Shown here one piece after another: positions 1-8,290 of a DNA stretch of 64,000 nucleotides; the stretch's first letter is position 1, and each line of letters opens with the position of its first letter. The translations under genes were made by a program, and so were the position numbers. The notes beneath the pieces were generated by a model. That model was not told where the DNA came from. It worked only from the letters and a program-made list of their open reading frames with translations, and did no database searches. The stretch is from Streptomyces albofaciens JCM 4342 (GTDB lineage: Bacteria; Actinomycetota; Actinomycetes; Streptomycetales; Streptomycetaceae), in the NCBI RefSeq assembly GCF_008634025.1, contig NZ_PDCM01000001.1, positions 2,884,501 to 2,948,500 of the forward strand. Direction: 5' to 3'.

Positions 1-82
1 ACAGCACCGCCCCGCCCGCCAGCGCCGCCCAGCCGCCCCACGGCACCAGGCGCGCGCCGGACCGTGTTCGCGCGTTGCGCAT
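1..82 (-). CDS. N-terminus of an unidentified, probably membrane or exported protein (partial)
   Basis: Only the first 27 codons lie inside the window; the gene runs off the left edge. The ATG at 82 is preceded by GAGGGGG at suitable spacing. The translation begins MRNARTRSGARL and then becomes rich in W, A, G and L, like a signal peptide or first membrane segment after an Arg-rich start. No family can be assigned from this much. It is divergent from the lipoprotein gene that starts at 195. Confidence 0.5.
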   Translation of the reverse strand, partial: MRNARTRSGARLVPWGGWAALAGGAVL

Positions 83-194
83 CACGCCCCCTCGCGACTT
101 TCGGCGAATAGCGCCACTATGCCCTGTGGGAACAGCACCCAGAAGGCTTGTGCCAGACCGGCTCGGGCGGTCGCGACGACAGGCGGTGGTGTAC

Positions 195-746
195 ATGACG
201 TTCCGTGGGGGGCCCGCGCGGCGGGTTCCGGCGCTGGTGGCGGCGGCGCTGCTGGTGGCGCCCGTGACCGCGGGGTGCGGGGACGCCGACGACGGCGGGC
301 AGCCGGCGCCGAGCGGCGCGACCTCGGGTCCGGGGAGTCCGGGTACGGGCACGAACACCGCCGGTACACCGTCCTCGGGCAACGCCCCGGCCGACCCTGC
401 CGCCGCCGAGCGGGAGATCAAGGAGAACTGGCGGAAGTTCTTCGACCCGAAGCTGTCCAACGCGGAGAAGGCCAAGTACCTCCAGAACGGCGAGGAACTG
501 CGCCTGCTGCTGGAGGCGTTCAACGGCGATCAGCGGGGGAGGCAGGTCGGGGCGCAGGTGTCCGCCGTACGGTTCACCTCCGCGACCGAGGCCGACGTGA
601 CGTACAGCCTCACCCTCAAGAAGGCCACCGCGCTGCCGAACGCCAAGGGCGTCTCCGTCTACCAGGACAAGGTGTGGAAGGTCTCCCTCAAGACCCTGTG
701 CGCGCTGGTGGGCATGAGCGGCAATGCGAGCGCGCCGGGCTGCTGA
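195..746 (+). CDS. Lipoprotein with a low-molecular-weight antigen Mtb12-like C-terminal domain
   Basis: The product is a 183-residue exported lipoprotein. I chose the ATG at 195 because the signal peptide starts there: a basic MTFRGGPARR, a hydrophobic stretch, then a lipobox ending VTAGC with Cys as residue 1 of the mature form. A low-complexity Gly/Ser/Thr/Pro linker follows. The C-terminal ~110 residues (IKENWRKFFDP..., ending in two spaced cysteines) resemble the Mtb12 C-terminal domain family, a small secreted alpha/beta fold of unknown function. The longer reading from 75 would put codons in front of the signal peptide and is unlikely. The 3' end overlaps the next lipoprotein gene by 23 bp, so the two are probably co-expressed at the outer face of the membrane. 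The domain assignment is by memory of the family pattern. Confidence 0.7.
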   Translation: MTFRGGPARRVPALVAAALLVAPVTAGCGDADDGGQPAPSGATSGPGSPGTGTNTAGTPSSGNAPADPAAAEREIKENWRKFFDPKLSNAEKAKYLQNGEELRLLLEAFNGDQRGRQVGAQVSAVRFTSATEADVTYSLTLKKATALPNAKGVSVYQDKVWKVSLKTLCALVGMSGNASAPGC

Positions 747-2055
747 GGCGGCCGGTGCCGCCGCGTCGGCGCTGCTGCTCGCGCTGACCGCGGCCTGCGG
801 CAGCCGGCTCCCGGAGAGCGCCTTCGAGGACCGTGGGGGCGCGCCGGCGACCGGCGCGGCGGGCGAGCCGATCACCGTCGGGATCATCACCAGCGCGACG
901 AGCCCGGTGGGCGGCGAGGCGTTCACCGGGCCGCGGGACGGCGCGCTGGCGTACTTCGCCGCGCTGAACCGGAACGGCGGCGTCAACGGGCGGCCGGTGC
1001 GCCCGGTCACCTGCGACGACGGTGGCAGTGGCGTCGGCAACAACGAGTGCGTGCGCGAACTGCTCACCGACAAGAAGGTGTTCGCGCTGGTCGCGACCAC
1101 CGCGCTGGACTACGCGGGGGCGCCCCGGGTCTCCGCCGCCGGCGTCCCCGACATCGGCGGGCAGCCGGTCGGCGCCGCGTACGACACGTACCCGCACCTG
1201 TACGGGATCTACGGCAGCCAGGCGCCGCGGGACGGCAGGGCGCCGGGCTGGGGCGGCACGCTGTACGGCGGCACGGAGGTCTACCGCTACTTCAAGCGCG
1301 TGCAGAAGGCCCGCAGCGCCGCGGTCGTCTCCTACAACCAGGCGGCGTCCGCCGCGTACGCCCGGCTGATCGTGCGCGGCCTGGAGGCCGAGGGGTACGA
1401 CGTGACCACCGAGCAGGTCGACTTCGCGCTGCCCAACTTCCCGGCGGTCGCCGCCGGGCTGCGCGACCGGGGCGCCGACCTGGTCTTCGACGCGCTGGAC
1501 ACGCACGGCAACGCGCGGCTGTGCGAGGCGATGGACGCGGCGGGCGTCCGGCCGACCGCGAAAGTCACGAACGTACAGAATTGGTCGGATGCGGTCGCCA
1601 AGGACTACAAGGACTCGCCGGGCTGCCGCAACGTTCTGTGGGCCACGGGTGCCAGCCGCAACTACGACGATCAGGGGAGCGGGCCGGGCAGCGCGGCGGT
1701 ACGGGAATTCCGTGCCGGAATGGCCCGGTACGCCAAGGGCGGACCGCTGTCGCAGTGGCAGCTGGAGGGCTGGGCGGCGGCGATGTGGTTCGCCGACGCG
1801 GCGCGCTCCTGCGGGGCGCGGCTCACCCGCGCGTGCGTGGAGCACTTCGTCGCCGACGGCGCGCCCTACACCGCCCGCGGCCTGCTGCTTCCCGCCTCGT
1901 TCCGGCCGCGGCCCGAGCCGCCGGCCACCGATCGCACCTGCCTGTCGGTCGCCCGCTGGCGGGACGGGGCGCACGGCGGCAGGGGCGGCTGGGTCACTCA
2001 GGGCGACATGGACACCACCTGCTTCACCGTGCCGCAATTGCCGTACCGCCCCTGA
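724..2055 (+). CDS. ABC transporter substrate-binding lipoprotein, branched-chain amino acid/urea type
   Basis: This 443-residue lipoprotein has a signal peptide and the lipobox LTAAC near residue 25. The body fits the type I periplasmic-binding fold (Peripla_BP_6/LivK-like): an early ITVGIITSATSP strand, then NRNGGVNGRPV, which is the usual 'NAAGGINGRPV' region, then a second lobe with an RGADLVFDALDT segment. Such proteins capture amino acids or small amides for an ABC importer. No permease or ATPase genes are adjacent, so the partner transporter is elsewhere or the protein acts as a sensor. The start overlaps the previous gene by 23 bp, which suggests translational coupling. The ligand cannot be inferred. 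Confidence 0.8.
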   Translation: MRARRAAEAAGAAASALLLALTAACGSRLPESAFEDRGGAPATGAAGEPITVGIITSATSPVGGEAFTGPRDGALAYFAALNRNGGVNGRPVRPVTCDDGGSGVGNNECVRELLTDKKVFALVATTALDYAGAPRVSAAGVPDIGGQPVGAAYDTYPHLYGIYGSQAPRDGRAPGWGGTLYGGTEVYRYFKRVQKARSAAVVSYNQAASAAYARLIVRGLEAEGYDVTTEQVDFALPNFPAVAAGLRDRGADLVFDALDTHGNARLCEAMDAAGVRPTAKVTNVQNWSDAVAKDYKDSPGCRNVLWATGASRNYDDQGSGPGSAAVREFRAGMARYAKGGPLSQWQLEGWAAAMWFADAARSCGARLTRACVEHFVADGAPYTARGLLLPASFRPRPEPPATDRTCLSVARWRDGAHGGRGGWVTQGDMDTTCFTVPQLPYRP

Positions 2056-2511
2056 GCGCCCGGCCGGGGCCCGCGGCCCGGCGCGCCGGTGTCGCGCGGC
2101 ACGGTGTGCCGGGCCGAAGGACGCACACCTCGTGACGGGACGCCCCGGGACGGCCTAGCTTGTGGCGTTACAGCACGGCATGGCACGGCACGGAAACGAC
2201 GAACAGTGATCCAGGAAAGTTCCGTGATGTCGCTACCGATGTCCTAACTCTTTCGGAACAAGTTGGCCAAAGGTCTCAACCCGGAACCGCGCCCCGTGGT
2301 CTACCCGTTCAAGGGACGGACGAACCGGACTCGTCCGCCGATGACCGAGGACACGGGGACGGAACGCAGGACGGATGCACAGCTCATTCCTGTTTCACCA
2401 GGCCGATGGCGTCGGGGGGACGATCCGGACGACGTACAACCCGGCTCCGGGGCACGGGGCGTACGCAACCAAGGACGCGGCACGAGCCGCTGTGAGAGGG
2501 GTGCGGACGGT
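2056..2511. other. Intergenic region, no convincing gene
   Basis: About 456 bp lie between the binding protein and the next gene. Just after the stop there is a short GC hairpin (GCCGGG/CCCGGC around 2064-2085) that may be a weak terminator. Around 2165-2200 there are short repeats of the type GGCACGG. A frame stays open upstream of 2512 from a TTG at 2263, but its codon use and its lack of a ribosome site argue against translation. Confidence 0.5.
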
Positions 2512-3519
2512 ATGAACGCGTCGACGCAACTGCCCGCGACGGGCGCCGGTCCGGCCGGTACCGAAGCCGTCGCTCCCGTGATCACCCAAGCCCCGGCCGC
2601 CTGTCCCGAGACCCCGGACACCACGGCGGCCGAGCACCGCGACGGCGAACCGGCCCCGGCCGCGCAGCCGCTGCGTGCCGACTGCATAGCGGACTCCGCC
2701 GGCGGCCTGACCTTCGACATCACCACGCCCCAGGGCACCCGCCCGGTATGGAGCGCGGCGCTCGTGCTGCGCCCGCGCGGCGACGGCGCGGCCGGCGAGG
2801 AACTGCGACTGCCGCTCGGCCCGAACGGCTCGGGGCGGCTGCGCGCCGTCCTGCCCAGCACCGTCGCGCTGCCCGAAGGGCGCTGGAACGTCTACGCGGA
2901 CCTCGGCGACGGCCGCGAGCCGCAGCGGCTGCTGCCCGGCGACAACGACCTGCGCTCGCTGGTGGACCGCCGCCCGCTGGCCGGTATCGGCCGGCTCGGC
3001 GTGCGCATCCCGTACACCACCCGGTCCGGCAGCCTCGCGCTGCGCAGCTGGCTGCGCGGACCGCACGCGGAGGCCGCGGACATCGTCGTCGACGCCGGCG
3101 GCACGACCGTCACCGGCCGGCTGTACGGCGCCGTCCTCGGGCCGGGCGCGTGCGCCGAGGCCAGGCTCCGTGGCGCCCCGGAAGCGGACGGCGCGGCCCC
3201 CGTCATCACCGTCCCGCTCACCGGCGACGGCTGCGAATTCACCTTCACCCTGCCGTACGTGCCGCTCGCGGAGCGCTGGGAGGGCGGCAACGAACGCTGG
3301 GACCTGTGGCTGCGCGCGGCCGAGGGGGCCGAGCCGGTGCGCATCGCCCGGCTGCTCGACGACGTGCCGGAGAAGAAGGCGATCTTCGTGCATCCGGCGC
3401 TGCCCGTCGGCTGCCCCGCCGGACAGCTGCGCATCGGGCCGTATTACACGCTCGACAACGATCTGACGATCCGGGTCACGGACGACGGGCCGGACGGGCC
3501 GGACCGTACCGGCTGTTGA
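2512..3519 (+). CDS. Protein of unknown function with beta-rich domains
   Basis: A 335-residue protein that I do not recognise. The ATG at 2512 is preceded by GAGAGGGG about 10 nt upstream, a better start than the far-upstream TTG at 2263. The first ~60 residues are Ala/Pro/Thr-rich and look disordered. The rest alternates short hydrophobic strands with Gly/Asp turns (TFDITTPQGTRPVWSAALVL, then GRWNVYADLGDGREPQRLLP). This pattern repeats roughly twice and suggests beta-sandwich modules. There is no signal peptide and there are no membrane segments. Streptomyces proteins of this kind are sometimes labelled 'transferase', but I see no catalytic signature. Confidence 0.55.
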   Translation: MNASTQLPATGAGPAGTEAVAPVITQAPAACPETPDTTAAEHRDGEPAPAAQPLRADCIADSAGGLTFDITTPQGTRPVWSAALVLRPRGDGAAGEELRLPLGPNGSGRLRAVLPSTVALPEGRWNVYADLGDGREPQRLLPGDNDLRSLVDRRPLAGIGRLGVRIPYTTRSGSLALRSWLRGPHAEAADIVVDAGGTTVTGRLYGAVLGPGACAEARLRGAPEADGAAPVITVPLTGDGCEFTFTLPYVPLAERWEGGNERWDLWLRAAEGAEPVRIARLLDDVPEKKAIFVHPALPVGCPAGQLRIGPYYTLDNDLTIRVTDDGPDGPDRTGC

Positions 3520-3590
3520 CCGGGGCCCGTCAGGCAGGGCGCATAACCCCCCGCGCTGTGGGCACTCGGAGCAGCGGAGGTGCGAATCAC

Positions 3591-3761
3591 ATGGTTCCTG
3601 TTCTTTTGGTACTGCTTCTGGCCTTGATCCTGTTCGGCGCGGGTTTCGCGCTCAAGGCCCTGTGGTGGGTGGCCGTCGCGGTGCTGGTCGTGTGGCTGCT
3701 CGGCTTCCTGTTCCGTACGACGAGCGCGGGCGGAGGGCGTACCCGCTGGTACAGGTGGTGA
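3591..3761 (+). CDS. Small hydrophobic membrane protein
   Basis: A 56-residue protein made of two closely spaced hydrophobic helices (MVPVLLVLLLALILFGAGF, then WWVAVAVLVVWLLGFLF) and a short basic tail ending RTRWYRW. The ATG is preceded by GCGGAGGTG at good spacing, which gives the call more weight than its size alone would. Small 'hydrophobic proteins' of this layout are common in Streptomyces and have no known role. The gene stands alone between an unknown gene and the WYL regulator. Confidence 0.7.
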   Translation: MVPVLLVLLLALILFGAGFALKALWWVAVAVLVVWLLGFLFRTTSAGGGRTRWYRW

Positions 3762-3800
3762 CCCCATGAGATACGGACCGTAGCTGTCCGCATGGGCTGT

Positions 3801-3806
3801 CAGACT
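3801..3806 (+). promoter_or_regulatory. Putative -10 element for a leaderless WYL regulator transcript
   Basis: CAGACT lies exactly 7 nt before the ATG at 3814, and no ribosome site is visible. GCTGTC occurs twice nearby (3783 and 3796) and could be regulator half-sites. Confidence 0.35.
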
Positions 3807-3813
3807 GCCCGGC

Positions 3814-4830
3814 ATGTTGGAGACCTCGGCACGACTGCTCCGCCTGCTCTCCCTGCTGCAGGCACACCGCGCGTGGACGGGCGCGGACCTCGCCGACCGG
3901 CTCGGCGTGACGCCGCGCACCGTCCGCCGCGACATCGACCGCCTGCGCGAACTGGGCTACCCCGTCCACTCGGCCCCCGGCACCGCCGGGGGCTATCAAC
4001 TGGGCGCGGGCGCCGACCTGCCACCGCTGCTCCTCGACGACGAGGAGGCGGTGGCGGTCGCCGTCGGGCTGCGCACCGCGGCCGCCGGCGGCGTCGAGGG
4101 CATCGAGGAGACTTCCGTACGGGCCCTGGCCAAGCTGGAGCAGGTGCTGCCGAACCGGCTGCGCCGCCGCGTCAGCGCCCTCACCACCTTCACCGTCCCC
4201 ATGCTCGGCACCGCGGACGGACCCCGGGTCGAGGCCGCGGTCCTCACCGAACTGGCCAACGCCTGCCGGGACAGCGAGCGGCTGCGCTTCGCGTACGCGG
4301 CACACGACGGTACGGTCAGCCGCCGCACCGTGGAGCCGCACCGCCTGGTGTCCGCGCAGCGCCGCTGGTACCTCGTCGCCTGGGACGTGGACCGCGCGGA
4401 CTGGCGGACGTTCCGCGCCGACCGCATCACCCCCACCCCGCCGCACGGCCCGCGCTTCACCCCGCGCCCGGCCCCCGCCGACGACCTCGCCGCCTACGTC
4501 TCGCAGGGCGTGTCCACCCGGGCCTACGCCGAGCGGGCCACCGTCGTGCTGCACGCCTCCGCCGAGGAGGCCGGCCGGCGGATCACCCCGGCCGACGGCG
4601 TCATCGAGCCGCTCGACGACCACCGCTGCCTGCTGCGCACCGGCGCGCACCATCTGGACGTGCTGGTGATCCACGTCGTCCTGATGGGCTTCGACTTCGA
4701 GGTCCTCGATCCGCCCGAACTGGCCGGGCGGATCGAGGAGATCAGGGACCGGCTGACCCGGGCCCTGCACCCGGCTTCGGCTCCGCCTCCCGCGGGGACC
4801 CTTCCGGCACCGGCGCGTCCGGCGGAGTGA
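3814..4830 (+). CDS. HTH/WYL-domain transcriptional regulator (YafY family)
   Basis: A 338-residue DNA-binding regulator. Residues 1-55 form a DeoR/HTH_11 helix-turn-helix ([20 protein letters not shown]), followed by the typical [19 protein letters not shown] wing. The middle carries the WYL ligand-binding domain ([22 protein letters not shown], then FRADRI), and a WCX-like C-terminal part follows. WYL proteins sense small ligands or nucleic acids and often control neighbouring or stress genes. The likely target is unclear because the downstream gene is convergent. The stop lies 89 bp inside the 3' end of the cytochrome oxidase gene on the other strand. Confidence 0.85.
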   Translation: MLETSARLLRLLSLLQAHRAWTGADLADRLGVTPRTVRRDIDRLRELGYPVHSAPGTAGGYQLGAGADLPPLLLDDEEAVAVAVGLRTAAAGGVEGIEETSVRALAKLEQVLPNRLRRRVSALTTFTVPMLGTADGPRVEAAVLTELANACRDSERLRFAYAAHDGTVSRRTVEPHRLVSAQRRWYLVAWDVDRADWRTFRADRITPTPPHGPRFTPRPAPADDLAAYVSQGVSTRAYAERATVVLHASAEEAGRRITPADGVIEPLDDHRCLLRTGAHHLDVLVIHVVLMGFDFEVLDPPELAGRIEEIRDRLTRALHPASAPPPAGTLPAPARPAE

Positions 4831-6469
4831 GCCGGACGATCTCCGGATGGTGCAAGTCGAAGGCGGGCGACTCCGAGCGGATACGCGGAATGGTCAGGAA
4901 GTTGTGGCGCGGCGGCGGACAAGAGGTGGCCCACTCCAGCGAACGGCCGAAGCCCCAGGGGTCGTCCGTCTCGACCTTCGTGCCGTACTTCGTCGTCTTC
5001 CAGACGTTGTAGAGGAACGGCAGCGTGGACAGGCCGAGCAGGAAGGCGCCGATGGACGAGACGGTGTTCAGCACGGTGAAGCCGTCGGCCGCCAGGTAGT
5101 CGGCGATCCGGCGCGGCATGCCCTCCACGCCCAGCCAGTGCTGGACGAGGAAGGTGGTGTGAAAGCCCACGAACAGCGTCCAGAAGTGCAGCTTGCCCAG
5201 CCGCTCGTCGAGCATCCTCCCGGTGAACTTCGGCCACCAGAAGTAGAAGCCGGCGAACATCGCGAAGACGACCGTGCCGAAGACGACGTAGTGGAAGTGG
5301 GCGACGACGAAGTAGGTGTCGGTGACCTGGAAGTCCAGCGGCGGCGAGGCCAGGATCACGCCGGTCAGCCCGCCGAACAGGAAGCTCACCAGGAAGCCGG
5401 TGGCCCACAGCATCGGCGTCTCGAAGGACAGCGAGCCGTGCCACATCGTGCCGATCCAGTTGAAGAACTTCACCCCCGTCGGCACCGCGATCAGGAACGA
5501 CATGAACGAGAAGAACGGCAGCAGCACCGCGCCGGTGGCGAACATGTGGTGCGCCCACACCACCACCGACAGCCCGGTGATCGCCATGGTCGCGCCGATC
5601 AGCATCACGTAACCGAAGATGGGCTTGCGCGAGAAGACCGGGATGACCTCGGTGATGATGCCGAAGAACGGCAGCGCGATGATGTAGACCTCGGGGTGCC
5701 CGAAGAACCAGAACAGGTGCTGCCACAGCAGCGCCCCGCCCCACTCGGCCTCGAAGACCATCGACCCGAAGCGCCGGTCCGCCTCCAGCACCAGCAGCGA
5801 GGCCGCCAGCACCGGGAAGGCGATCAGCACGAGGATCGAGGTGAACAGCACGTTCCAGGTGAACACCGGCATCCGGAACATCGTCATGCCGGGCGCGCGC
5901 ATGCCGATGATGGTGGTGAGGAAGTTGACCGAGCCGAGGATGGTGCCGAAGCCGGACAGCGCCAGCCCCATGATCCACATGTCGGCGCCGATGCCCGGGG
6001 AGCGCACCATCGAGCTGAGCGGCGCGTAGGCGGTCCAGCCGAAGTTCGCGCCGCCGGTCGGCGTCAGCAGGCTGGCCAGCACGATCAGGCCGCCGAAGAG
6101 GAACAGCCAGTACGAGAGCATGTTCAACCGGGGGAAGGCCACGTCCGGTGAGCCGATCTGCAACGGCATGATCTCGTTGGCGAAGCCCGCGAAGGCCGGG
6201 GTGGCGAACAGCAGCAGCATGATCGTGCCGTGCATCGTGAACGCCTGGTTGAACTCCTCGTTCGTCAGGATCTGGAGCCCGGGGCGGGCCAGTTCGGCGC
6301 GCATCAGCAGCGCCAGCAGACCGCCGACCAGGAAGAAGCCGAACGCGGTGACCAGATAGAGATGGCCGATCTTCTTGTGGTCGGTGGTGGTCAGCCAGTC
6401 CACCAGCACCGCGCCGGGCCGCCGCGCCCGCACCGGTTCCGGGCTCGTCGCCACGGTGTCCGTACCCAT
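4742..6469 (-). CDS. ctaD: Cytochrome c oxidase subunit I (aa3 type), stand-alone copy
   Basis: A 575-residue, 12-helix membrane protein that reduces O2 at the heme a3/CuB centre. Visible landmarks are His80 in HGTIMLLLF (heme a ligand), GHPEVY near residue 256 (CuB His and the crosslinked Tyr), the HH pair in WAHHMF near 305 (CuB), and HFHYVVFG near 389 (heme a and a3 ligands). I chose the ATG at 6469 because GAGGTGG precedes it; an earlier in-frame start at 6595 adds a basic, unconserved stretch. No ctaC, ctaE or ctaF is adjacent, so this is probably a second copy separate from the main oxidase cluster. It lies 156 bp downstream of gvpK on the same strand and could be read through from the gas-vesicle operon. 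Its last 29 codons overlap the WYL gene. Confidence 0.95.
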   Translation of the reverse strand: MGTDTVATSPEPVRARRPGAVLVDWLTTTDHKKIGHLYLVTAFGFFLVGGLLALLMRAELARPGLQILTNEEFNQAFTMHGTIMLLLFATPAFAGFANEIMPLQIGSPDVAFPRLNMLSYWLFLFGGLIVLASLLTPTGGANFGWTAYAPLSSMVRSPGIGADMWIMGLALSGFGTILGSVNFLTTIIGMRAPGMTMFRMPVFTWNVLFTSILVLIAFPVLAASLLVLEADRRFGSMVFEAEWGGALLWQHLFWFFGHPEVYIIALPFFGIITEVIPVFSRKPIFGYVMLIGATMAITGLSVVVWAHHMFATGAVLLPFFSFMSFLIAVPTGVKFFNWIGTMWHGSLSFETPMLWATGFLVSFLFGGLTGVILASPPLDFQVTDTYFVVAHFHYVVFGTVVFAMFAGFYFWWPKFTGRMLDERLGKLHFWTLFVGFHTTFLVQHWLGVEGMPRRIADYLAADGFTVLNTVSSIGAFLLGLSTLPFLYNVWKTTKYGTKVETDDPWGFGRSLEWATSCPPPRHNFLTIPRIRSESPAFDLHHPEIVRLTPPDAPVPEGSPREAEPKPGAGPGSAGP

Positions 6470-6625
6470 CTGCGCCACCTCGTTCGCCAAGAAGCAACCG
6501 GCTGAGCCGGTAAGGGACGTGCTCGGGCTCTGGCGGCCATGATGGCCGCCCGCCCCGCGTGACGCGAGGGGGCGTACGCAGCCCGGCCGGATCATTGCGG
6601 CACCCCACCGTCGTGCGGCGCGGCC

Positions 6626-6901
6626 TCACTCCCGGGGCAGCAGGGGCCCCAACGGCCCCAGGTCCAGGTTGAGTTCGTCCTTGCCGATGCCGTAGCGCTC
6701 GCACAGCTCGCCCATCCGCCGCTCCAGCAGCATCAGCGTCAGACCGATCCGCTCCTCCTGGTCCTCGGTCAGATCGCCCTGGTCGACGCGGCGCAGCGCC
6801 TGCCGCTCCATGAGCTGGTGCAGCAGTTCCACCACCGTCAGCACGAGCCGCACCAGGTCGCGCTCGACGGTGTCCTCGTCCAGTTCGACGCGCCGGGTCA
6901 C
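6626..6901 (-). CDS. gvpK: Gas vesicle protein GvpK
   Basis: A 91-residue GvpK-family protein, an accessory factor in gas vesicle assembly. The sequence has the family pattern VERDLVRLVLTVVELLHQLMERQALRRV followed by a second helix, ERIGLTLMLLERRMGELCE, read here in pieces. The GTG at 6901 has GAGGAGGTG upstream and overlaps the gvpS stop by 4 bp (GTGA). It is the last gene of the gvp operon. Confidence 0.9.
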   Translation of the reverse strand: MTRRVELDEDTVERDLVRLVLTVVELLHQLMERQALRRVDQGDLTEDQEERIGLTLMLLERRMGELCERYGIGKDELNLDLGPLGPLLPRE

Positions 6902-7143
6902 GGCGCCACCTCCTCCTCGGCGTCCGGCCCCAGCTCCTCGAAGGGCGACGGAACGTTGGCGTTGACCGAGCTGATCAGGGCCCGCAGGTCGATCCGGACC
7001 AGGTCCACCTCGGCGATGCGCAGCGTGAGGTCGCCCGCGATGACCGCGCCGCCCGCCAGCAGCCGGTCCAGCAGGTCGACCAGCGCGATCTGCCGGTCGG
7101 CCAGCGGACGGTCCGGCCCGGGGGCGGGAGTCGGCGTGGTCAT
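6898..7143 (-). CDS. gvpS: Gas vesicle protein GvpS (GvpA/J/M superfamily)
   Basis: An 81-residue small protein of the GvpA-like superfamily. The core runs from about residue 17 to 62: LVDLLDRLLAGG, then VIAGDLTLRIAEVDLV, then RIDLRALISSV. This matches the helix-strand-strand-helix shell-protein fold. Position between gvpL and gvpK follows the known Streptomyces order, which is why I call it GvpS and not GvpJ. ATGA overlap with the gvpL stop couples translation. A short acidic tail ends the protein. Confidence 0.85.
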   Translation of the reverse strand: MTTPTPAPGPDRPLADRQIALVDLLDRLLAGGAVIAGDLTLRIAEVDLVRIDLRALISSVNANVPSPFEELGPDAEEEVAP

Positions 7144-7970
7144 CCGGCACCGCCGCGGCCGGCGTCCCCGCCCGCGTCCGGAGGCTGCGGCGCCTGCGTG
7201 AAGGAGTACGGGGCCCACGGCCCGGTCAGCTCGATCCGTACACCGGGGCTGCGGTCCGCCAGCTCGCCCACCAGGCCCGCGAACGCCCCCGCCTGCTCGC
7301 GGGGGATCAGATACGCGCCGTTGAGCACATTGCGCCCACCGGCCCCGGACAGCCGGGGGTCCTGCGGGCGGTGCAGCCGGCTGCGCTCGGCGAACTTGTC
7401 CAGCGCCTCGTGGGCGGCGGCGGCCAGCTCGTCGGCGCGCCGCTGGCTCTGCTCCTGGGCCTGCCGGTGGGCGAGCCGCCGGCGCAGGAAGTCGCGCCCC
7501 GAGCCGTCGGCCGGTGCCTGGCGGGACGAACCGCTCGCGGGCACGGACGGTTTGGCGGTCCCGGGGTCCTCGACGTACGCCTTGACGCCCCACTCCATCC
7601 GGCCGTCCAGGCTCACCAGCGCGCTCAGGAACTCCTCGGCGCGCTGCGCCAGCACCTGCCGCACGCCGCGCACGTCGCGGTGGACGGTCACCAGGCGCAG
7701 CGGCAGTACACAGAACTCCGCGGCGGCGGTGTCCACCACGCTGCGGTGCGCGCGGGCGGTCCGCTCCAGCCACGCCATGTCCTCCAGGTGCGCGCGCAGC
7801 GCCTCCTCGTCGAAGTCCGCGGCCGGCACCCGCGAGACCAGGGCGGTCAGCGCGCCCTCCACGACGGTCTCCACGGGTGCGTCCGCGACGCCGAGCAGCC
7901 CGTCCGGCGGACGGCAGCCGGCCCGTGCGACGGCGTAGGTGTACATCAGCTCGGCACCCTGCGTGCTCAA
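7140..7970 (-). CDS. gvpL: Gas vesicle protein GvpL (GvpL/GvpF family)
   Basis: A 276-residue member of the GvpF/GvpL family, assembly factors that bind the growing gas vesicle. The N-terminus TYAVARAG..., the VLPLRLVTVHRD segment and the C-terminal YLIPREQAGAFAGLV...ELTGPWAPYSF match the family. I chose TTG at 7970 because AGGAG sits 5 nt upstream and the start overlaps the gvpJ stop as TTGA, like the other 4-bp overlaps here. An ATG at 7946 is the alternative. A charged, Arg/Gln-rich helical stretch lies in the middle. Confidence 0.85.
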   Translation of the reverse strand: MSTQGAELMYTYAVARAGCRPPDGLLGVADAPVETVVEGALTALVSRVPAADFDEEALRAHLEDMAWLERTARAHRSVVDTAAAEFCVLPLRLVTVHRDVRGVRQVLAQRAEEFLSALVSLDGRMEWGVKAYVEDPGTAKPSVPASGSSRQAPADGSGRDFLRRRLAHRQAQEQSQRRADELAAAAHEALDKFAERSRLHRPQDPRLSGAGGRNVLNGAYLIPREQAGAFAGLVGELADRSPGVRIELTGPWAPYSFTQAPQPPDAGGDAGRGGAG

Positions 7971-8290
7971 GTGATCTCCTCTCGCGGCTCCTGCTCCTCC
8001 AGGGCGGCGATCCGCTCGCGCAGCCGCTCGTTCTCCCGGGCGAGTTCCCGGCGCCGGGCGCCGGAGGACAGCGACGGGTCGTCCCGCCACCAGTCGATGC
8101 CCATCTCCTCCGCCCGCTCCACCGAGGCCACGATCAGCCGCAGCTTGATCGTGAGCAGTTCGATGTCGAGCAGGTTGATGCGGATGTCACCGGCGATCAC
8201 CACACCCTTGTCCAGGACGCGTTCGAGAATGTCGGCGAGGTTGGCGCCGCCGTTGGAGGAGCCGTAGGGGGAGGGGACCTGGGAACTCAT
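7967..8290 (-). CDS. gvpJ: Gas vesicle protein GvpJ
   Basis: A 107-residue GvpA-superfamily protein. The shell-type core (NLADILERVLDKGVVIAGDI, then LLDIELLTIKLRLIVASVE) covers residues ~17-60. A C-terminal helix rich in Arg and Glu (RRRELARENERLRERIAALE) looks like a coiled coil, which is not part of the structural GvpA. GvpJ proteins are minor components that help start vesicle growth. The gene overlaps both neighbours by 4 bp. Confidence 0.85.
   Translation of the reverse strand: MSSQVPSPYGSSNGGANLADILERVLDKGVVIAGDIRINLLDIELLTIKLRLIVASVERAEEMGIDWWRDDPSLSSGARRRELARENERLRERIAALEEQEPREEIT

Noticed and set aside
2263..2511. Upstream extension of the unknown protein from a TTG
   Set aside because: The extension has poor codon bias, and a better start with a ribosome site is at 2512.
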